NCBI RefSeq assembly: GCF_020169335.1
Contig: NZ_JAIEZN010000001.1
Coordinates: 2,035,805 to 2,099,804, forward strand
Source of the DNA: Devosia aquimaris
GTDB taxonomy: Bacteria; Pseudomonadota; Alphaproteobacteria; Rhizobiales; Devosiaceae
Length of the DNA: 64,000 nucleotides
Direction: 5' to 3'
In this document: positions 1 to 10,280 of the stretch, in pieces
Position numbering within the stretch: the first letter of the stretch is position 1
Layout of the letters: the number at the start of each line of letters is the position of its first letter
Notes under the pieces: model-generated
What the model was told of the DNA's origin: nothing
Seen by the model: only the letters and a program-made list of their open reading frames with translations
Database searches by the model: none
Program-made: the position numbers and the translations under genes

Positions 1-1436
1 TGCTGGAAGTCCTGCTCGAAGGCGAACTCTATTTTGACGAAGCCAGCGGCAAGATCGTCTTCACCTCCGAGGCCGGCGGCAAGGGCACCATTACCGACCC
101 GGTGACCAGCGCCGAACTGCCCGATCTCACTGCGGATGGGCTCGACAAGGTCAAGGTCAACAATGGCCTGCGCCGCGTGCTGCGGACGGCCATTGGCCAG
201 ATGACGCTGCTGAGCGAAGACCCCGGCGTTCGCCTCTTTGCCGCCCAGTCCATTCTGCGCGATGCCGATCCGGCCCAGCTTGAACTGCTCGACAGCGCCA
301 TCGCAGGCGAGACTGACGCGGGCATCAAGCGTGTCATGGAACAGGCCCGCGCCGCCATCGTCCTCAAGACCCCTGACGCTACAATCGACGAGTGGCAAGC
401 CGCAGTGCCCCTGGTGCAGGCCATTGGCGGCCGCGACGCCCTCAACACGCTGACCACCGCTCTGGCCACGGCGCCTGACGAGGTCAAACCCCTCATTCAG
501 ACGGCCATCGATGGCCTCGCCCGCGACCGCGCGGTCTGGGACGTGGCACAAAATGTCTGGTTCGGCATTTCGCTCGGTTCCGTCCTGCTCCTGGCCGCCA
601 TTGGTCTTGCCATCACGTTCGGGGTCATGGGCGTCATCAACATGGCCCATGGCGAGATGGTCATGCTGGGCGCCTACACCACCTTTGTGGTGCAGGAAGT
701 CATCCGCCAGAACTTCCCCGGCCTGTTCGACTGGTCGCTGGCCATTGCCCTCCCCCTCGCCTTCCTTGTCACCGGCCTGATCGGTATCGCCATCGAGCGC
801 GGTGTCATCCGCTTTCTCTACGGCCGCCCGCTGGAGACTCTCTTGGCGACCTGGGGCCTGTCCCTAATCATCCAGCAGGCCGTTCAGCGCATCTTCACCG
901 CCAACATCCGCGAAGTGGGCAACCCCACCTGGATGTCCGGCTCGTTTGATTTGGGCGGCCTGGCCATCACCTGGAACCGCTTCTACATCGTGATCTTTGC
1001 GATGATCGTGTTTGTCGCCCTGCTGCTGGTGCTCAAATACACGGCCATCGGCCTGCATATGCGCGCCGTGACCCAGAACCGCCGCATGGCCTCCGCCATG
1101 GGCATCCGCACCCCGCTGGTCGATGCCATGACCTTTGGCCTGGGCTCGGGTATCGCAGGCCTGGCCGGCGTCGCGCTGAGCCAGATCGGCAACGTCTCGC
1201 CCAACCTCGGCCAGGGCTACATCATCGACAGCTTCATGGTTGTGGTCTTCGGCGGCGTGGGCAACCTCTGGGGCACGCTGGTCGGCGCGCTCACCCTTGG
1301 CGTGGCCAACAAGTTCATCGAGCCCTACTTCGGTGCCGTGCTGGGCAAGATCATCATTCTCGTTCTCATCATCCTTTTCATCCAGCGCCGTCCCCGCGGC
1401 CTCTTCGCGCTCAAGGGAAGGTCCATCGAAGCATGA
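1..1436 (+). CDS. urtB: Urea ABC transporter permease UrtB (5' end outside window)
   Basis: Inner-membrane permease of the branched-chain amino acid type that, with UrtC, forms the urea channel fed by UrtA and powered by UrtD/UrtE. The frame is open from base 3, so the start lies upstream. The visible protein opens with a soluble stretch of about 160 residues (LEVLLEGELYFDEASGK onwards), the extended N-terminal domain that marks UrtB compared with LivH. A LivH-like membrane part follows, with AIGLAITFGVMGVINMAHGE and the late VVVFGGVGNLWGTLVGAL segment. The stop overlaps the urtC start as ATGA (1433-1436), which suggests translational coupling. Adjacent urtCDE and urease genes fix the substrate as urea. 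Only the true start is unknown. Confidence 0.95.
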   Translation, partial: LEVLLEGELYFDEASGKIVFTSEAGGKGTITDPVTSAELPDLTADGLDKVKVNNGLRRVLRTAIGQMTLLSEDPGVRLFAAQSILRDADPAQLELLDSAIAGETDAGIKRVMEQARAAIVLKTPDATIDEWQAAVPLVQAIGGRDALNTLTTALATAPDEVKPLIQTAIDGLARDRAVWDVAQNVWFGISLGSVLLLAAIGLAITFGVMGVINMAHGEMVMLGAYTTFVVQEVIRQNFPGLFDWSLAIALPLAFLVTGLIGIAIERGVIRFLYGRPLETLLATWGLSLIIQQAVQRIFTANIREVGNPTWMSGSFDLGGLAITWNRFYIVIFAMIVFVALLLVLKYTAIGLHMRAVTQNRRMASAMGIRTPLVDAMTFGLGSGIAGLAGVALSQIGNVSPNLGQGYIIDSFMVVVFGGVGNLWGTLVGALTLGVANKFIEPYFGAVLGKIIILVLIILFIQRRPRGLFALKGRSIEA

Positions 1437-2608
1437 TTACACAGGCCCTCTTCCGCGCCCTCGACAAGAAAGCGATCTGGATCGTCGCCATCCTCCTGGT
1501 CGTCGCCATTGCCGTGCCGCTGTCCAATTTGATGCTGCCCGATGGCCATCCGCTGCGCTTGCCCAACTATGCCGTGCCGCTGTTCGGCAAATACCTGACC
1601 TTTGCCATGCTGGCACTGGCACTCGATCTGGTGTGGGGCTATTGCGGCATCCTCTCGCTCGGCCACGGCGCCTTCTTTGCCATCGGCGGCTATGCCATGG
1701 GCATGTATCTCATGCGCCAGATCGGCACCCGCGGCGTCTATGCCAATCCTATCCTGCCCGACTTCATGGTGTTCCTGAACTGGAAGGAACTGCCCTGGTA
1801 CTGGTACGGCATGGACAATTTCTGGATCGCCATGCTGATGGTGGTCCTGGTGCCGGGCCTGCTCGCTTTCGTTTTCGGCTTCCTCGCCTTCCGCAGCCGC
1901 GTGACCGGGGTCTACCTGTCCATCATCACCCAGGCCATGACCTATGCGCTGCTGCTCGCCTTCTTCCGCAATGACATGGGCTTTGGCGGCAACAATGGCC
2001 TGACTGACTTCAAGGACATCCTGGGCCAGTCCATCTCCGCCCCAACCACCCGCGCCGCCCTGTTTGCCGCCTCGGCCATTGCCCTGGCGCTGGCGGTGCT
2101 GGCCTGTTCGATGATCGTCAACTCCAAGCTGGGCAAGGTCATGGTGGCTGTGCGCGATGCCGAGAGCCGCACGCGCTTCCTGGGCTACCGCGTTGAATAT
2201 GTGAAGCTGTTTGCCTTTGTCGTCTCGGCCGTCATCGCCGGCATTGCCGGCGCGCTCTACGTGCCCCAGGTGGGCATCATCAACCCCTCCGAGTTCGATC
2301 CGGCCAACTCCATCGAAGTTGTCATCTGGACCGCCGTGGGCGGGCGCGGAACCATCGTCGGCCCCATCATCGGCGGCATCCTGGTCAATGTGGGCAAGTC
2401 CTACTTCACCGGCGCCTTCCCCGAATACTGGCTCTTCGCGCTGGGTGCCCTCTTTGTCGTGGTCACGCTGTTCATGCCCAAGGGCATTGTCGGCCTCATC
2501 GGCCAATACCACCGCGCCACCACCAAGCGCGAGCAGCATGAGCGGACGGACTCTGCCGAAGCCGAGGCGGGCATCGAGCCGACCAACCAACCCAAGCCGG
2601 CGGAGTAG
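1433..2608 (+). CDS. urtC: Urea ABC transporter permease UrtC
   Basis: Second membrane subunit of the urea importer, LivM type, 391 aa. Hydrophobic segments run from about residue 15 to 355. The conserved ALDLVWGYCGILSLGHGAFF block lies near residues 62-81 and the GRGTIVGPIIGGILV block near 303-317. The C-terminal 35 residues are charged and cytoplasmic. The ATG overlaps the urtB stop by 4 bases, and urtD follows after 4 bases. The family assignment rests on these LivM/UrtC motifs and the surrounding urt and ure genes. Confidence 0.95.
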   Translation: MITQALFRALDKKAIWIVAILLVVAIAVPLSNLMLPDGHPLRLPNYAVPLFGKYLTFAMLALALDLVWGYCGILSLGHGAFFAIGGYAMGMYLMRQIGTRGVYANPILPDFMVFLNWKELPWYWYGMDNFWIAMLMVVLVPGLLAFVFGFLAFRSRVTGVYLSIITQAMTYALLLAFFRNDMGFGGNNGLTDFKDILGQSISAPTTRAALFAASAIALALAVLACSMIVNSKLGKVMVAVRDAESRTRFLGYRVEYVKLFAFVVSAVIAGIAGALYVPQVGIINPSEFDPANSIEVVIWTAVGGRGTIVGPIIGGILVNVGKSYFTGAFPEYWLFALGALFVVVTLFMPKGIVGLIGQYHRATTKREQHERTDSAEAEAGIEPTNQPKPAE

Positions 2609-2612
2609 AGCC

Positions 2613-3362
2613 ATGACCGACAAGACAGGCACCATGCTCTATCTCGATGGCGTCTCGGTGGCCTTTGATGGCTTTAAGGCCATCAATCACCTCTCCATCA
2701 TCGTCTATCCCGCCGAAATGCTGGCCATCATCGGCCCCAATGGCGCCGGCAAGACCACCATGATGGACATCATCACCGGCAAGACCCGCCCCGACGATGG
2801 CCAGGTGCTGTTCGATGGCCGCACGGACCTGACCAGGCTCGACGAAGCCGCCATCGCCAATCTGGGCATTGGCCGCAAATTCCAGAAACCCACGGTCTTT
2901 GAGAGCCATACCATCTGGGACAATATCGAGATGGCGCTCAAAAAGCCGCGTGGCGTGTTCTCGACACTGTTCTATGCCGCCAGCACAGCAGACAATGCCC
3001 GCATCAGCGAAATCCTCGAGACCGTCCGCCTGCTCGACCGCAAGCACGAGCTGGCGGCCGACCTCAGCCACGGCCAGAAGCAGTGGCTCGAGATCGGCAT
3101 GCTGCTGGCGCAGGACCCAAAGCTGCTGCTGGTCGACGAACCCGTGGCCGGCATGACCGACGCCGAAACCGTCGAGACCGCCAAGCTGCTGCGCGACATC
3201 GCCAAGACCCGCTCTGTGGTCGTGGTCGAACACGACATGAGCTTCGTGCGCGAACTCGGCTCGCGCGTCACCTGCCTCGCCGAAGGCGCGGTGCTGGCCG
3301 AGGGCACGCTCGACCAGGTCAGCGCCAATCCCGTCGTGATCGAAAGGTATCTCGGACGATGA
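2613..3362 (+). CDS. urtD: Urea ABC transporter ATP-binding protein UrtD
   Basis: Cytoplasmic ATPase of the LivG type, 249 aa, one of two that power urea uptake. Walker A GPNGAGKT is at residues 41-48, the signature reads LSHGQKQWLEIG, and Walker B with its glutamate is LLLVDEPVAGM. The LSHGQ signature in place of LSGGQ is typical of UrtD. The frame is open far upstream into urtC, but the ATG at 2613 begins the conserved protein and gives the normal family length. Its stop overlaps the urtE start as ATGA (3359-3362). Confidence 0.95.
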   Translation: MTDKTGTMLYLDGVSVAFDGFKAINHLSIIVYPAEMLAIIGPNGAGKTTMMDIITGKTRPDDGQVLFDGRTDLTRLDEAAIANLGIGRKFQKPTVFESHTIWDNIEMALKKPRGVFSTLFYAASTADNARISEILETVRLLDRKHELAADLSHGQKQWLEIGMLLAQDPKLLLVDEPVAGMTDAETVETAKLLRDIAKTRSVVVVEHDMSFVRELGSRVTCLAEGAVLAEGTLDQVSANPVVIERYLGR

Positions 3363-4063
3363 GCACCGCCCTCACCATCAATGCCATCGATCTGCATTAT
3401 GGCGCCGCCCAGGCGCTGAAATCGGTGTCCATCCAGTGTCAGCCCGGCCGCATCACCGCCGTGCTCGGCCGCAATGGCGTGGGCAAGTCATCGACCCTGC
3501 GCGCCGTCACCGGTGTGCACGCAATTTCGGCTGGCGACATCCGCTTCGGCGACGAGCTGTTGCGCAAGGCCCCGCCCTATAAGCGCGCCCGCATGGGCAT
3601 CGGCTATGTGCCACAAGGCCGCGAGATCTTCCCGCTGCTCACGGTCAAGGAGAACCTTGAGACCGGTTACGCCGGCCTGCCACGCAGCGAACGCAACATA
3701 CCCGAGTACATCTTCGAGCTCTTCCCCGTGCTCAAGTCCATGCTGGGCCGGCGCGGCGGTGACCTCTCGGGTGGCCAGCAGCAGCAGCTCGCGATCGGGC
3801 GTGCTCTGGTCACCCGACCCAAGGTCCTGGTGCTCGATGAACCCACAGAAGGCATTCAGCCCTCCATCATCAAGGACATTGGCCGCGCCCTGCAGTTCCT
3901 GCGCGACGAAAAGGGCATGACCATCCTTCTGGTCGAACAGTTCCTCGACTTCTGCCGCGAGATCGCCGACGATATCTACGTGATGGATCGCGGCGAGATT
4001 CAGCATGCCGGCCCCGCCAGCGATCTGGACCTGCCCGACGTCCGCCGCCATCTGATGGTCTAG
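3359..4063 (+). CDS. urtE: Urea ABC transporter ATP-binding protein UrtE
   Basis: Second ATPase of the urea importer, LivF type, 234 aa. Walker A GRNGVGKS is at residues 37-44, the signature is LSGGQQQQLAIGRAL, and Walker B is VLVLDEPTEGIQPSI, the QPSI ending being usual for UrtE. The start was placed at the ATGA overlap with urtD (3359) rather than at an earlier in-frame codon inside urtD, because the homologous N-terminus MSTALTINAIDLHYG begins there. Urease genes follow after a 92-base gap on the same strand, so uptake and hydrolysis of urea are probably transcribed together. Confidence 0.95.
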   Translation: MSTALTINAIDLHYGAAQALKSVSIQCQPGRITAVLGRNGVGKSSTLRAVTGVHAISAGDIRFGDELLRKAPPYKRARMGIGYVPQGREIFPLLTVKENLETGYAGLPRSERNIPEYIFELFPVLKSMLGRRGGDLSGGQQQQLAIGRALVTRPKVLVLDEPTEGIQPSIIKDIGRALQFLRDEKGMTILLVEQFLDFCREIADDIYVMDRGEIQHAGPASDLDLPDVRRHLMV

Positions 4064-4155
4064 TTGAGGACGGTGCCCGCCCTGTCGGGCGCTGCAATGC
4101 CCATGCCGACTACCTGCCTGCGCTGTCATTGCCTGCCCAGCCCGGGGCTGAGTCC

Positions 4156-5010
4156 ATGCTGATCGACGCCCCACAGCTGTCCGCCGCACAAGCGCCCGCG
4201 CCCCGCATGCAACGCGCCCGCGGCGTCGGCGGCCTCGTGACCCAGCAGCGCGACGGCGTCACAAGGCTCGACAAGCTCTATCAGGATGGCTGCGCCAAGA
4301 TCCGCCTGCCCCACACCCATTCCGACGCCCTCGAAGCCGTGCTGATCAACACCGCCGGCGGCCTCACCGGCGATGACCATATGCGATGGACCGCCGAGAT
4401 CGCCCCTGGCGGCCGGGCCGTGCTGACGACCCAGGCTTGCGAGCGCATCTATCGCTCCATCGGCGGCCCGGCCCGCGTCGAGACGCATCTCACCGTTGGC
4501 GCCGACGCCCATCTAGATTGGCTGCCGCAGGAGACCATCATGTTCGCGGCCAGCCAGCTCGACCGCCGCATCGATATCGATCTTGCCCCCGGCGCCAGCC
4601 TCACCGCCATCGAGGCCTTCCTGCTCGGCCGCGATGCCATGGGCGAAACCGCGCTCGACGCCCGTCTGCGCGACAATTGGCGTATCAGCCGCGATGGCCG
4701 CCTGCTGCATGCCGAAGCCACCCGCCTTGATGGTACCCTGGCCGAGCGCGATGGCCTCTCCCTGTTGGCCGGCAAACGCGCCTTCGCCACCGTGCTCCAT
4801 GTCGCGCCCGATGCCGACGTCTGCGCCCGCCGCCTCGCCACCCTGCGCAGCATACTGACCGACGATGGCCGCATCGCCGCCAGCGCCAATGGTGAGCGCC
4901 TGGTGGTCAGGGCCCTTGCACAAACAGGGCTTGCACTTCGCCGCCTGATCGTTCCAATTCTTGCTGAGCTTTCCGGCGCCGGCACGCTCCCGCGCCTCTG
5001 GCATCTATAG
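4156..5010 (+). CDS. ureD: Urease accessory protein UreD
   Basis: UreD (UreH) is the scaffold that, with UreF and UreG, loads nickel and carbon dioxide into apo-urease. About 284 aa from the ATG at 4156. Family blocks visible are [19 protein letters not shown] near the N-terminus, [28 protein letters not shown] and the [10 protein letters not shown] motif. An in-frame TTG at 4129 would add nine residues, but it has no better ribosome-binding site and begins before the conserved region. It is the first gene of the urease block, with ureA 8 bases downstream. Confidence 0.93.
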   Translation: MLIDAPQLSAAQAPAPRMQRARGVGGLVTQQRDGVTRLDKLYQDGCAKIRLPHTHSDALEAVLINTAGGLTGDDHMRWTAEIAPGGRAVLTTQACERIYRSIGGPARVETHLTVGADAHLDWLPQETIMFAASQLDRRIDIDLAPGASLTAIEAFLLGRDAMGETALDARLRDNWRISRDGRLLHAEATRLDGTLAERDGLSLLAGKRAFATVLHVAPDADVCARRLATLRSILTDDGRIAASANGERLVVRALAQTGLALRRLIVPILAELSGAGTLPRLWHL

Positions 5011-5018
5011 GACCAGCC

Positions 5019-5321
5019 ATGAACCTGACCCCGCGTGAAAAAGACAAGTTGCTGATCGCCATGGCCGCCATCGTGGCCCGCAAGCGCCTGGAGCGCGGCG
5101 TCAAGCTCAACCATCCCGAGGCCATCGCCCTGATCACCGATTTCGTGGTCGAAGGCGCCCGCGACGGTCGCCCCGTGGCCGAGCTGATGGAAGCAGGCGC
5201 CCATGTCGTCAGCCGTGCCCAGGTCATGGAAGGCATAGCCGAGATGATCCACGACGTGCAGGTCGAGGCTACGTTCCCCGATGGCACCAAGCTGGTCACC
5301 GTGCACGAACCGATCCGCTGA
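5019..5321 (+). CDS. ureA: Urease subunit gamma
   Basis: Small structural subunit of urease, 100 aa, the normal length for a free-standing gamma subunit. It begins [17 protein letters not shown] and contains [14 protein letters not shown] and the terminal [15 protein letters not shown], all hallmarks of UreA. It assembles with UreB and UreC into the (abc)3 enzyme that hydrolyses urea to ammonia and carbamate. It lies 8 bases after ureD and 49 bases before ureB. Confidence 0.97.
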   Translation: MNLTPREKDKLLIAMAAIVARKRLERGVKLNHPEAIALITDFVVEGARDGRPVAELMEAGAHVVSRAQVMEGIAEMIHDVQVEATFPDGTKLVTVHEPIR

Positions 5322-5370
5322 GTCGTCCCCTCACCTCTGCCGCTTCACCCGCCCATTCCGCGAGGACATC

Positions 5371-5679
5371 ATGATCCCAGGCGAAATCATCCCCAAGTCC
5401 GGCGATATCGAGCTCAATGTCGGCGCGCCCCAGATCACCATCGAGGTCGCCAACACCGGTGACCGCCCCATCCAGGTCGGCTCGCACTACCATTTCTTCG
5501 AGACCAATGCCGGCCTGTCCTTTGACCGTGACGCCACCCGCGGTATGCGGCTCGACATCGCCGCCGGCACTGCCGTGCGCTTCGAGCCCGGGCAGACCCG
5601 CGAGGTGCGTCTCATTCCGCTCAGCGGCGACCGTACCGTCTTTGGTTTCCGCCAGCAGGTCATGGGCCCTCTCGGCTAG
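5371..5679 (+). CDS. ureB: Urease subunit beta
   Basis: Beta subunit of urease, 102 aa. It starts [18 protein letters not shown] and carries the conserved [19 protein letters not shown] and [18 protein letters not shown] blocks. The frame is open upstream, but the ATG at 5371, preceded by GAGGA, gives the standard N-terminus. It is followed by a 60-base gap and the small extra gene at 5740 rather than directly by ureC. Confidence 0.97.
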   Translation: MIPGEIIPKSGDIELNVGAPQITIEVANTGDRPIQVGSHYHFFETNAGLSFDRDATRGMRLDIAAGTAVRFEPGQTREVRLIPLSGDRTVFGFRQQVMGPLG

Positions 5680-5739
5680 CACTGTGCGGATGCCGCAAAT
5701 CCCACTAGAAGGGCGCCAAACCTTTCAGCGGAGACGAAC

Positions 5740-6138
5740 ATGAATACCCAGGCCGAAAACGAACTGCTCGCCCAGCTCGCCGAAGTTGTCGCAAATCTGC
5801 ACGACGGCGGCATGCAGGATGGCGAGGCCATGTTCATGCTCGGCGCCGGAGCCGATCGCCTGGTCTCCATCCGCGCCCACAACAACTGGTCTCACTTCAA
5901 GGGCTCGCTGACCCCGGCCGATATTCTGGAACTGCTCCAGCAGATCGATGCCGAGGGCAACACCGCCCTGCGCGAGGAAAAGGGCCGCCAGGCCTATGCG
6001 CTGCAGGCCCTGGCCCTGTCGTTGGCCGCCCGCGACGCCGAGCAGGACACCACCAAGGCCGGCGCGGCCCTGCTCGATCAGGTCATCGAATCCGCATTGT
6101 CCAACTTCCGCACTCACGCCAAGCCCGCCCTGGGCTGA
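5740..6138 (+). CDS. Hypothetical protein encoded between ureB and ureC
   Basis: A 132-residue, mildly acidic, mostly helical soluble protein beginning [20 protein letters not shown]. It has no signal peptide, membrane segment or enzyme motif that I recognise. It has its own ribosome-binding site (GGAGA before the ATG) and sits 60 bases after ureB and 16 bases before ureC, so it is an integral part of the operon. Rhizobial urease clusters are known to carry a small extra frame at this position (ORF135 in Sinorhizobium meliloti, from memory); this is probably its counterpart. Function unknown. Confidence 0.85.
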   Translation: MNTQAENELLAQLAEVVANLHDGGMQDGEAMFMLGAGADRLVSIRAHNNWSHFKGSLTPADILELLQQIDAEGNTALREEKGRQAYALQALALSLAARDAEQDTTKAGAALLDQVIESALSNFRTHAKPALG

Positions 6139-6154
6139 ACTCCACGAGGACCCC

Positions 6155-7864
<1,710 letters not shown>

Positions 7865-7918
7865 ACACCGTCCTCACTCGGCGGCCGCCCATCCGGTGGC
7901 CGCCACAAGGACAAGCTG

Positions 7919-8803
7919 ATGCCCGATACACCAACGCCCCAGGCCCTGCTCCAGCGCGGCGAGGCCCTTCTGGCCGAGGGCGCGCTGATCGAGGCCCGTG
8001 ACGCCTTCACCGAAGTTCTGGCCCATCGCCCGCGCGACGGTGCCGCCCTGCGCGGTCTCGGCAAGGCCCAGCTGGACCTCGGCGACACCGCCGGTGCCAC
8101 CGCGAGCTTCCGCCAGGCCCTGGCCATAGTGCCCTATGATCTCTACGCCGCCCACATGCTGGCCTCGCTCACCGGCGAAGCCAATGCCCGCGCCAGTGGC
8201 TATGTGCCCGACCTCTTCGATACCTATGCCGAGAGCTTTGACGATCACCTGACCGGCGCCCTGGGCTATCGTATCCCGCAGGTCATCCGCGCCCTGCTCG
8301 CCGATCACCCACCCTTCGCTGCCCTCATCGATATCGGTTGCGGCACCGGCCTTGTCGGCGCTGCCCTAGCCGACCGTGTCACCGCTATGGATGGCATCGA
8401 CATTGCCCCCCGCATGACGCGCAAGGCGCTGGAGCGCGGCATCTACCGTCATCTGCGCACCGGCGACGCCGCGGCGATCCTGGGTTCAGACCCAGCGCTG
8501 GGCGGCCCCTATGATCTGGCTATCGCCGCCGATGTCTTTGTCTATCTCGGCGCGCTCGAACCCATCTTCGCCGCCGTCACCAGTGTCCTCGCCCCCGGTG
8601 GCCTCTTCATCTTCTCCGTCGAGACCGCCGAGGGCCCCGGCCCCGCACTGCGCTCCAGCGGCCGCTTCGCCCATCCGGACGCCTATATCGACCAGCTTGC
8701 CGCGCACTCCGGCTTTGCCATCGCGGCGCGACATCACCATCCTATCCGCAATGAGCGGGATAACCCGATCCCCGGGATGCTTTACCGCCTCAAACGGGGT
8801 TGA
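7919..8803 (+). CDS. TPR-repeat class I SAM-dependent methyltransferase
   Basis: 294 aa. Residues 1 to about 85 form two TPR-like helical repeats (LLQRGEALLAEGALIEARDA, then GKAQLDLGDTAGATASFRQA). After the linker YVPDLFDTYAESFDDHL comes a Rossmann methyltransferase fold with the SAM-binding motif I LIDIGCGTGLVG and an APGGLFIFS strand. This architecture matches the predicted TPR methyltransferases (COG4976 as I recall). The substrate is unknown. It lies 54 bases after ureC, on the same strand and with its own Shine-Dalgarno, so it is embedded in the urease operon. Nothing in urease biochemistry calls for a methyltransferase. Confidence 0.85.
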   Translation: MPDTPTPQALLQRGEALLAEGALIEARDAFTEVLAHRPRDGAALRGLGKAQLDLGDTAGATASFRQALAIVPYDLYAAHMLASLTGEANARASGYVPDLFDTYAESFDDHLTGALGYRIPQVIRALLADHPPFAALIDIGCGTGLVGAALADRVTAMDGIDIAPRMTRKALERGIYRHLRTGDAAAILGSDPALGGPYDLAIAADVFVYLGALEPIFAAVTSVLAPGGLFIFSVETAEGPGPALRSSGRFAHPDAYIDQLAAHSGFAIAARHHHPIRNERDNPIPGMLYRLKRG

Positions 8804-8940
8804 TCGGCCTTGTCGCTTCCCGCGGAAAGCACCACTATTGCTCCGTGGTCGTCAGGCTGTGCACGGGTCGTGGCCTGCCGCGGCTGGTGCGTCCCGAAAT
8901 TCCTCCGACAGCGCGCGGCCGCGCCACTTGAGGCCCTTGA

Positions 8941-9237
8941 TTGATCTACGTTGCCGAAACCTTCCGCATTCGCCCCGGCACCATCGAGGCCTTTGTCGCG
9001 GCTGCCTATGCGCTGATTGACAGCACCCGGCGCGAATCGGGCTGCCGCCTATACGATCTGCACGCCAGCGTCACCGACCCCGATCGTCTGGTCGCGCTCG
9101 AACAATGGGACAGCCGACAGAGCTTTGAGAACCATCGCAAAGGCGCCACTGCACAAGGCTTCCTGGCTGCTGTAGCGCCCTATGTCCTGTCGTCGCGCAT
9201 CGAGGTGATCGACCCCGCCAAAGTGGACATTGTGTGA
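8941..9237 (+). CDS. Putative quinol monooxygenase (ABM domain)
   Basis: 98 aa, one antibiotic-biosynthesis-monooxygenase (ABM) domain: MIYVAETFRIRPGTIEAF, SGCRLYDLHASVTDPDRLVALEQWDS and FENHRKGATAQGFL are typical of the YgiN-like dimeric alpha-beta barrel. The start is a TTG at 8941: an in-frame stop lies immediately upstream (8938-8940) and GAGG at 8930-8933 is spaced 7 bases from it, so no other start is possible without losing the first strand. Members oxidise quinols or anthrones, but many have no known substrate. It lies 137 bases after the methyltransferase gene and before the lysozyme-inhibitor-like gene. Confidence 0.82.
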   Translation: MIYVAETFRIRPGTIEAFVAAAYALIDSTRRESGCRLYDLHASVTDPDRLVALEQWDSRQSFENHRKGATAQGFLAAVAPYVLSSRIEVIDPAKVDIV

Positions 9238-9285
9238 TCAATCTCGTCTGCTAGCTTGCGGTCCGTACAGCCAAGGGATTCCACC

Positions 9286-9666
9286 ATGTTCGCCAAGTCC
9301 GCCCTCGCCGCCACCACCCTGCTGATCGTCACGCCGGCCATGGCCGTCGACACCAATCTTTCGGTCACGCTGACAACGCCGTCCGGCGCCTTCGAGCAGT
9401 CTGTCATCCAGTATGATTGCGGCCCCGACACCCAGCTTTCGGTGACCTACATCAACGCCGCGCCCAACTTCCTGGCCATTTTGACTGCTCCCGAGGAGCC
9501 CGCCTCGCAGATCTTTGCCTCGGTGCAGTCCGGCTCCGGTGCCCGCTATGCCGCTGGCAAGTGGGTGTGGTGGAGCAAGAATACCGATGCCAACCTGTTT
9601 GACGTCACCCTTGGCGACGATGCCGAACCCGTGCTTACCTGCACCGAAATCAACAATACGCCCTAG
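9286..9666 (+). CDS. MliC-like periplasmic lysozyme inhibitor
   Basis: 126 aa with a clear Sec signal peptide (MFAKSALAATTLLIVTPAMA, cleavage after AMA). The mature part resembles the MliC/PliC fold that inhibits C-type lysozyme: an early YDCGPDT cysteine, the SGSGARYAAGKWVWWSKN loop and a second cysteine in LTCTEI. There is no lipobox cysteine, so it would be periplasmic rather than a lipoprotein. The ATG at 9286 follows AAGGGA. It ends only 5 bases before the membrane-protein gene at 9672, so the two are probably co-translated. The family call is by motif recognition only. Confidence 0.75.
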   Translation: MFAKSALAATTLLIVTPAMAVDTNLSVTLTTPSGAFEQSVIQYDCGPDTQLSVTYINAAPNFLAILTAPEEPASQIFASVQSGSGARYAAGKWVWWSKNTDANLFDVTLGDDAEPVLTCTEINNTP

Positions 9667-9671
9667 GTCCG

Positions 9672-10259
9672 ATGGATCCCCACAGCGCAGCCGAAATCTT
9701 CCCCCATATCCGCATCGTCCTGGGGACCATTATCGGCCTGGGCATCACGCGGCTGCTGATGACAGTCGCCGGTGTCATCCAGCATCCCGGGCGCAATCGG
9801 GCCTCGCTTCTCCACCTGCTCTGGGTCTTCTCGATTCTGGTCGAGCTGGTGCTGTTCTGGTGGTGGGAGTTTGCGCTCTACGACATCGAACACTGGACGA
9901 TCGGCATCATCCTGTTCCTGGTCGCCTATTCGGTGATCCTGTTTCTGCTCGCTGCGCTGCTGTCGCCTGACAACATCTCCGAGTACGCCGGCTACGAGGA
10001 TTTCTTCATCAAGCGTCGGCGCTGGTTCTTCGGCCTGTTCGCGGCGACCTTCTTCTTCGACACGGTCGATACGCTGATCAAGGGCGCGCACCATTGGGAT
10101 CGCTTCGCCGCAGCCTATGCGATCCAGATCCCGCTCGGCCTTGTGCTCTGCGGCGTCGCCATCGCCTTCGGCGACCGACGCGTCCAGCTCACGGCTGTGT
10201 TGCTGCATATGGTCTACCAGGCCTTCTGGATCAGCATGTTCTTCTATAGCGTCAACTGA
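9672..10259 (+). CDS. Integral membrane protein of unknown function
   Basis: 195 aa with about five hydrophobic segments (near residues 12-30, 43-60, 70-92, 115-130 and 150-190). The sequence is rich in tryptophan and phenylalanine and carries charged elements HPGRNRA and FIKRRRWF at the cytoplasmic face. I recognise no transporter or enzyme family. It lies 5 bases after the MliC-like gene and 21 bases before ureE, inside the urease operon. A role in metal handling is possible, but nothing in the sequence shows it. Confidence 0.8.
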   Translation: MDPHSAAEIFPHIRIVLGTIIGLGITRLLMTVAGVIQHPGRNRASLLHLLWVFSILVELVLFWWWEFALYDIEHWTIGIILFLVAYSVILFLLAALLSPDNISEYAGYEDFFIKRRRWFFGLFAATFFFDTVDTLIKGAHHWDRFAAAYAIQIPLGLVLCGVAIAFGDRRVQLTAVLLHMVYQAFWISMFFYSVN

Positions 10260-10280
10260 CACGTGCCTCGAAAGGTCTTC

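Noticed and set aside
1325..2635. A 436-codon minus-strand frame opposite urtC
   Set aside because: Same compositional artefact; urtC has all its family motifs and the operon is continuous on the plus strand.
4077..4092. Small GCCCG/CGGGC hairpin between urtE and ureD
   Set aside because: The five-base stem without a T tract is expected by chance in GC-rich DNA; no evidence that it separates the transport and urease transcripts.
9256..9285. TTG start ten codons upstream for the MliC-like protein
   Set aside because: It would put charged residues (RSVQPRDS) ahead of an otherwise perfect signal peptide and lacks a ribosome site, whereas the ATG at 9286 follows AAGGGA.
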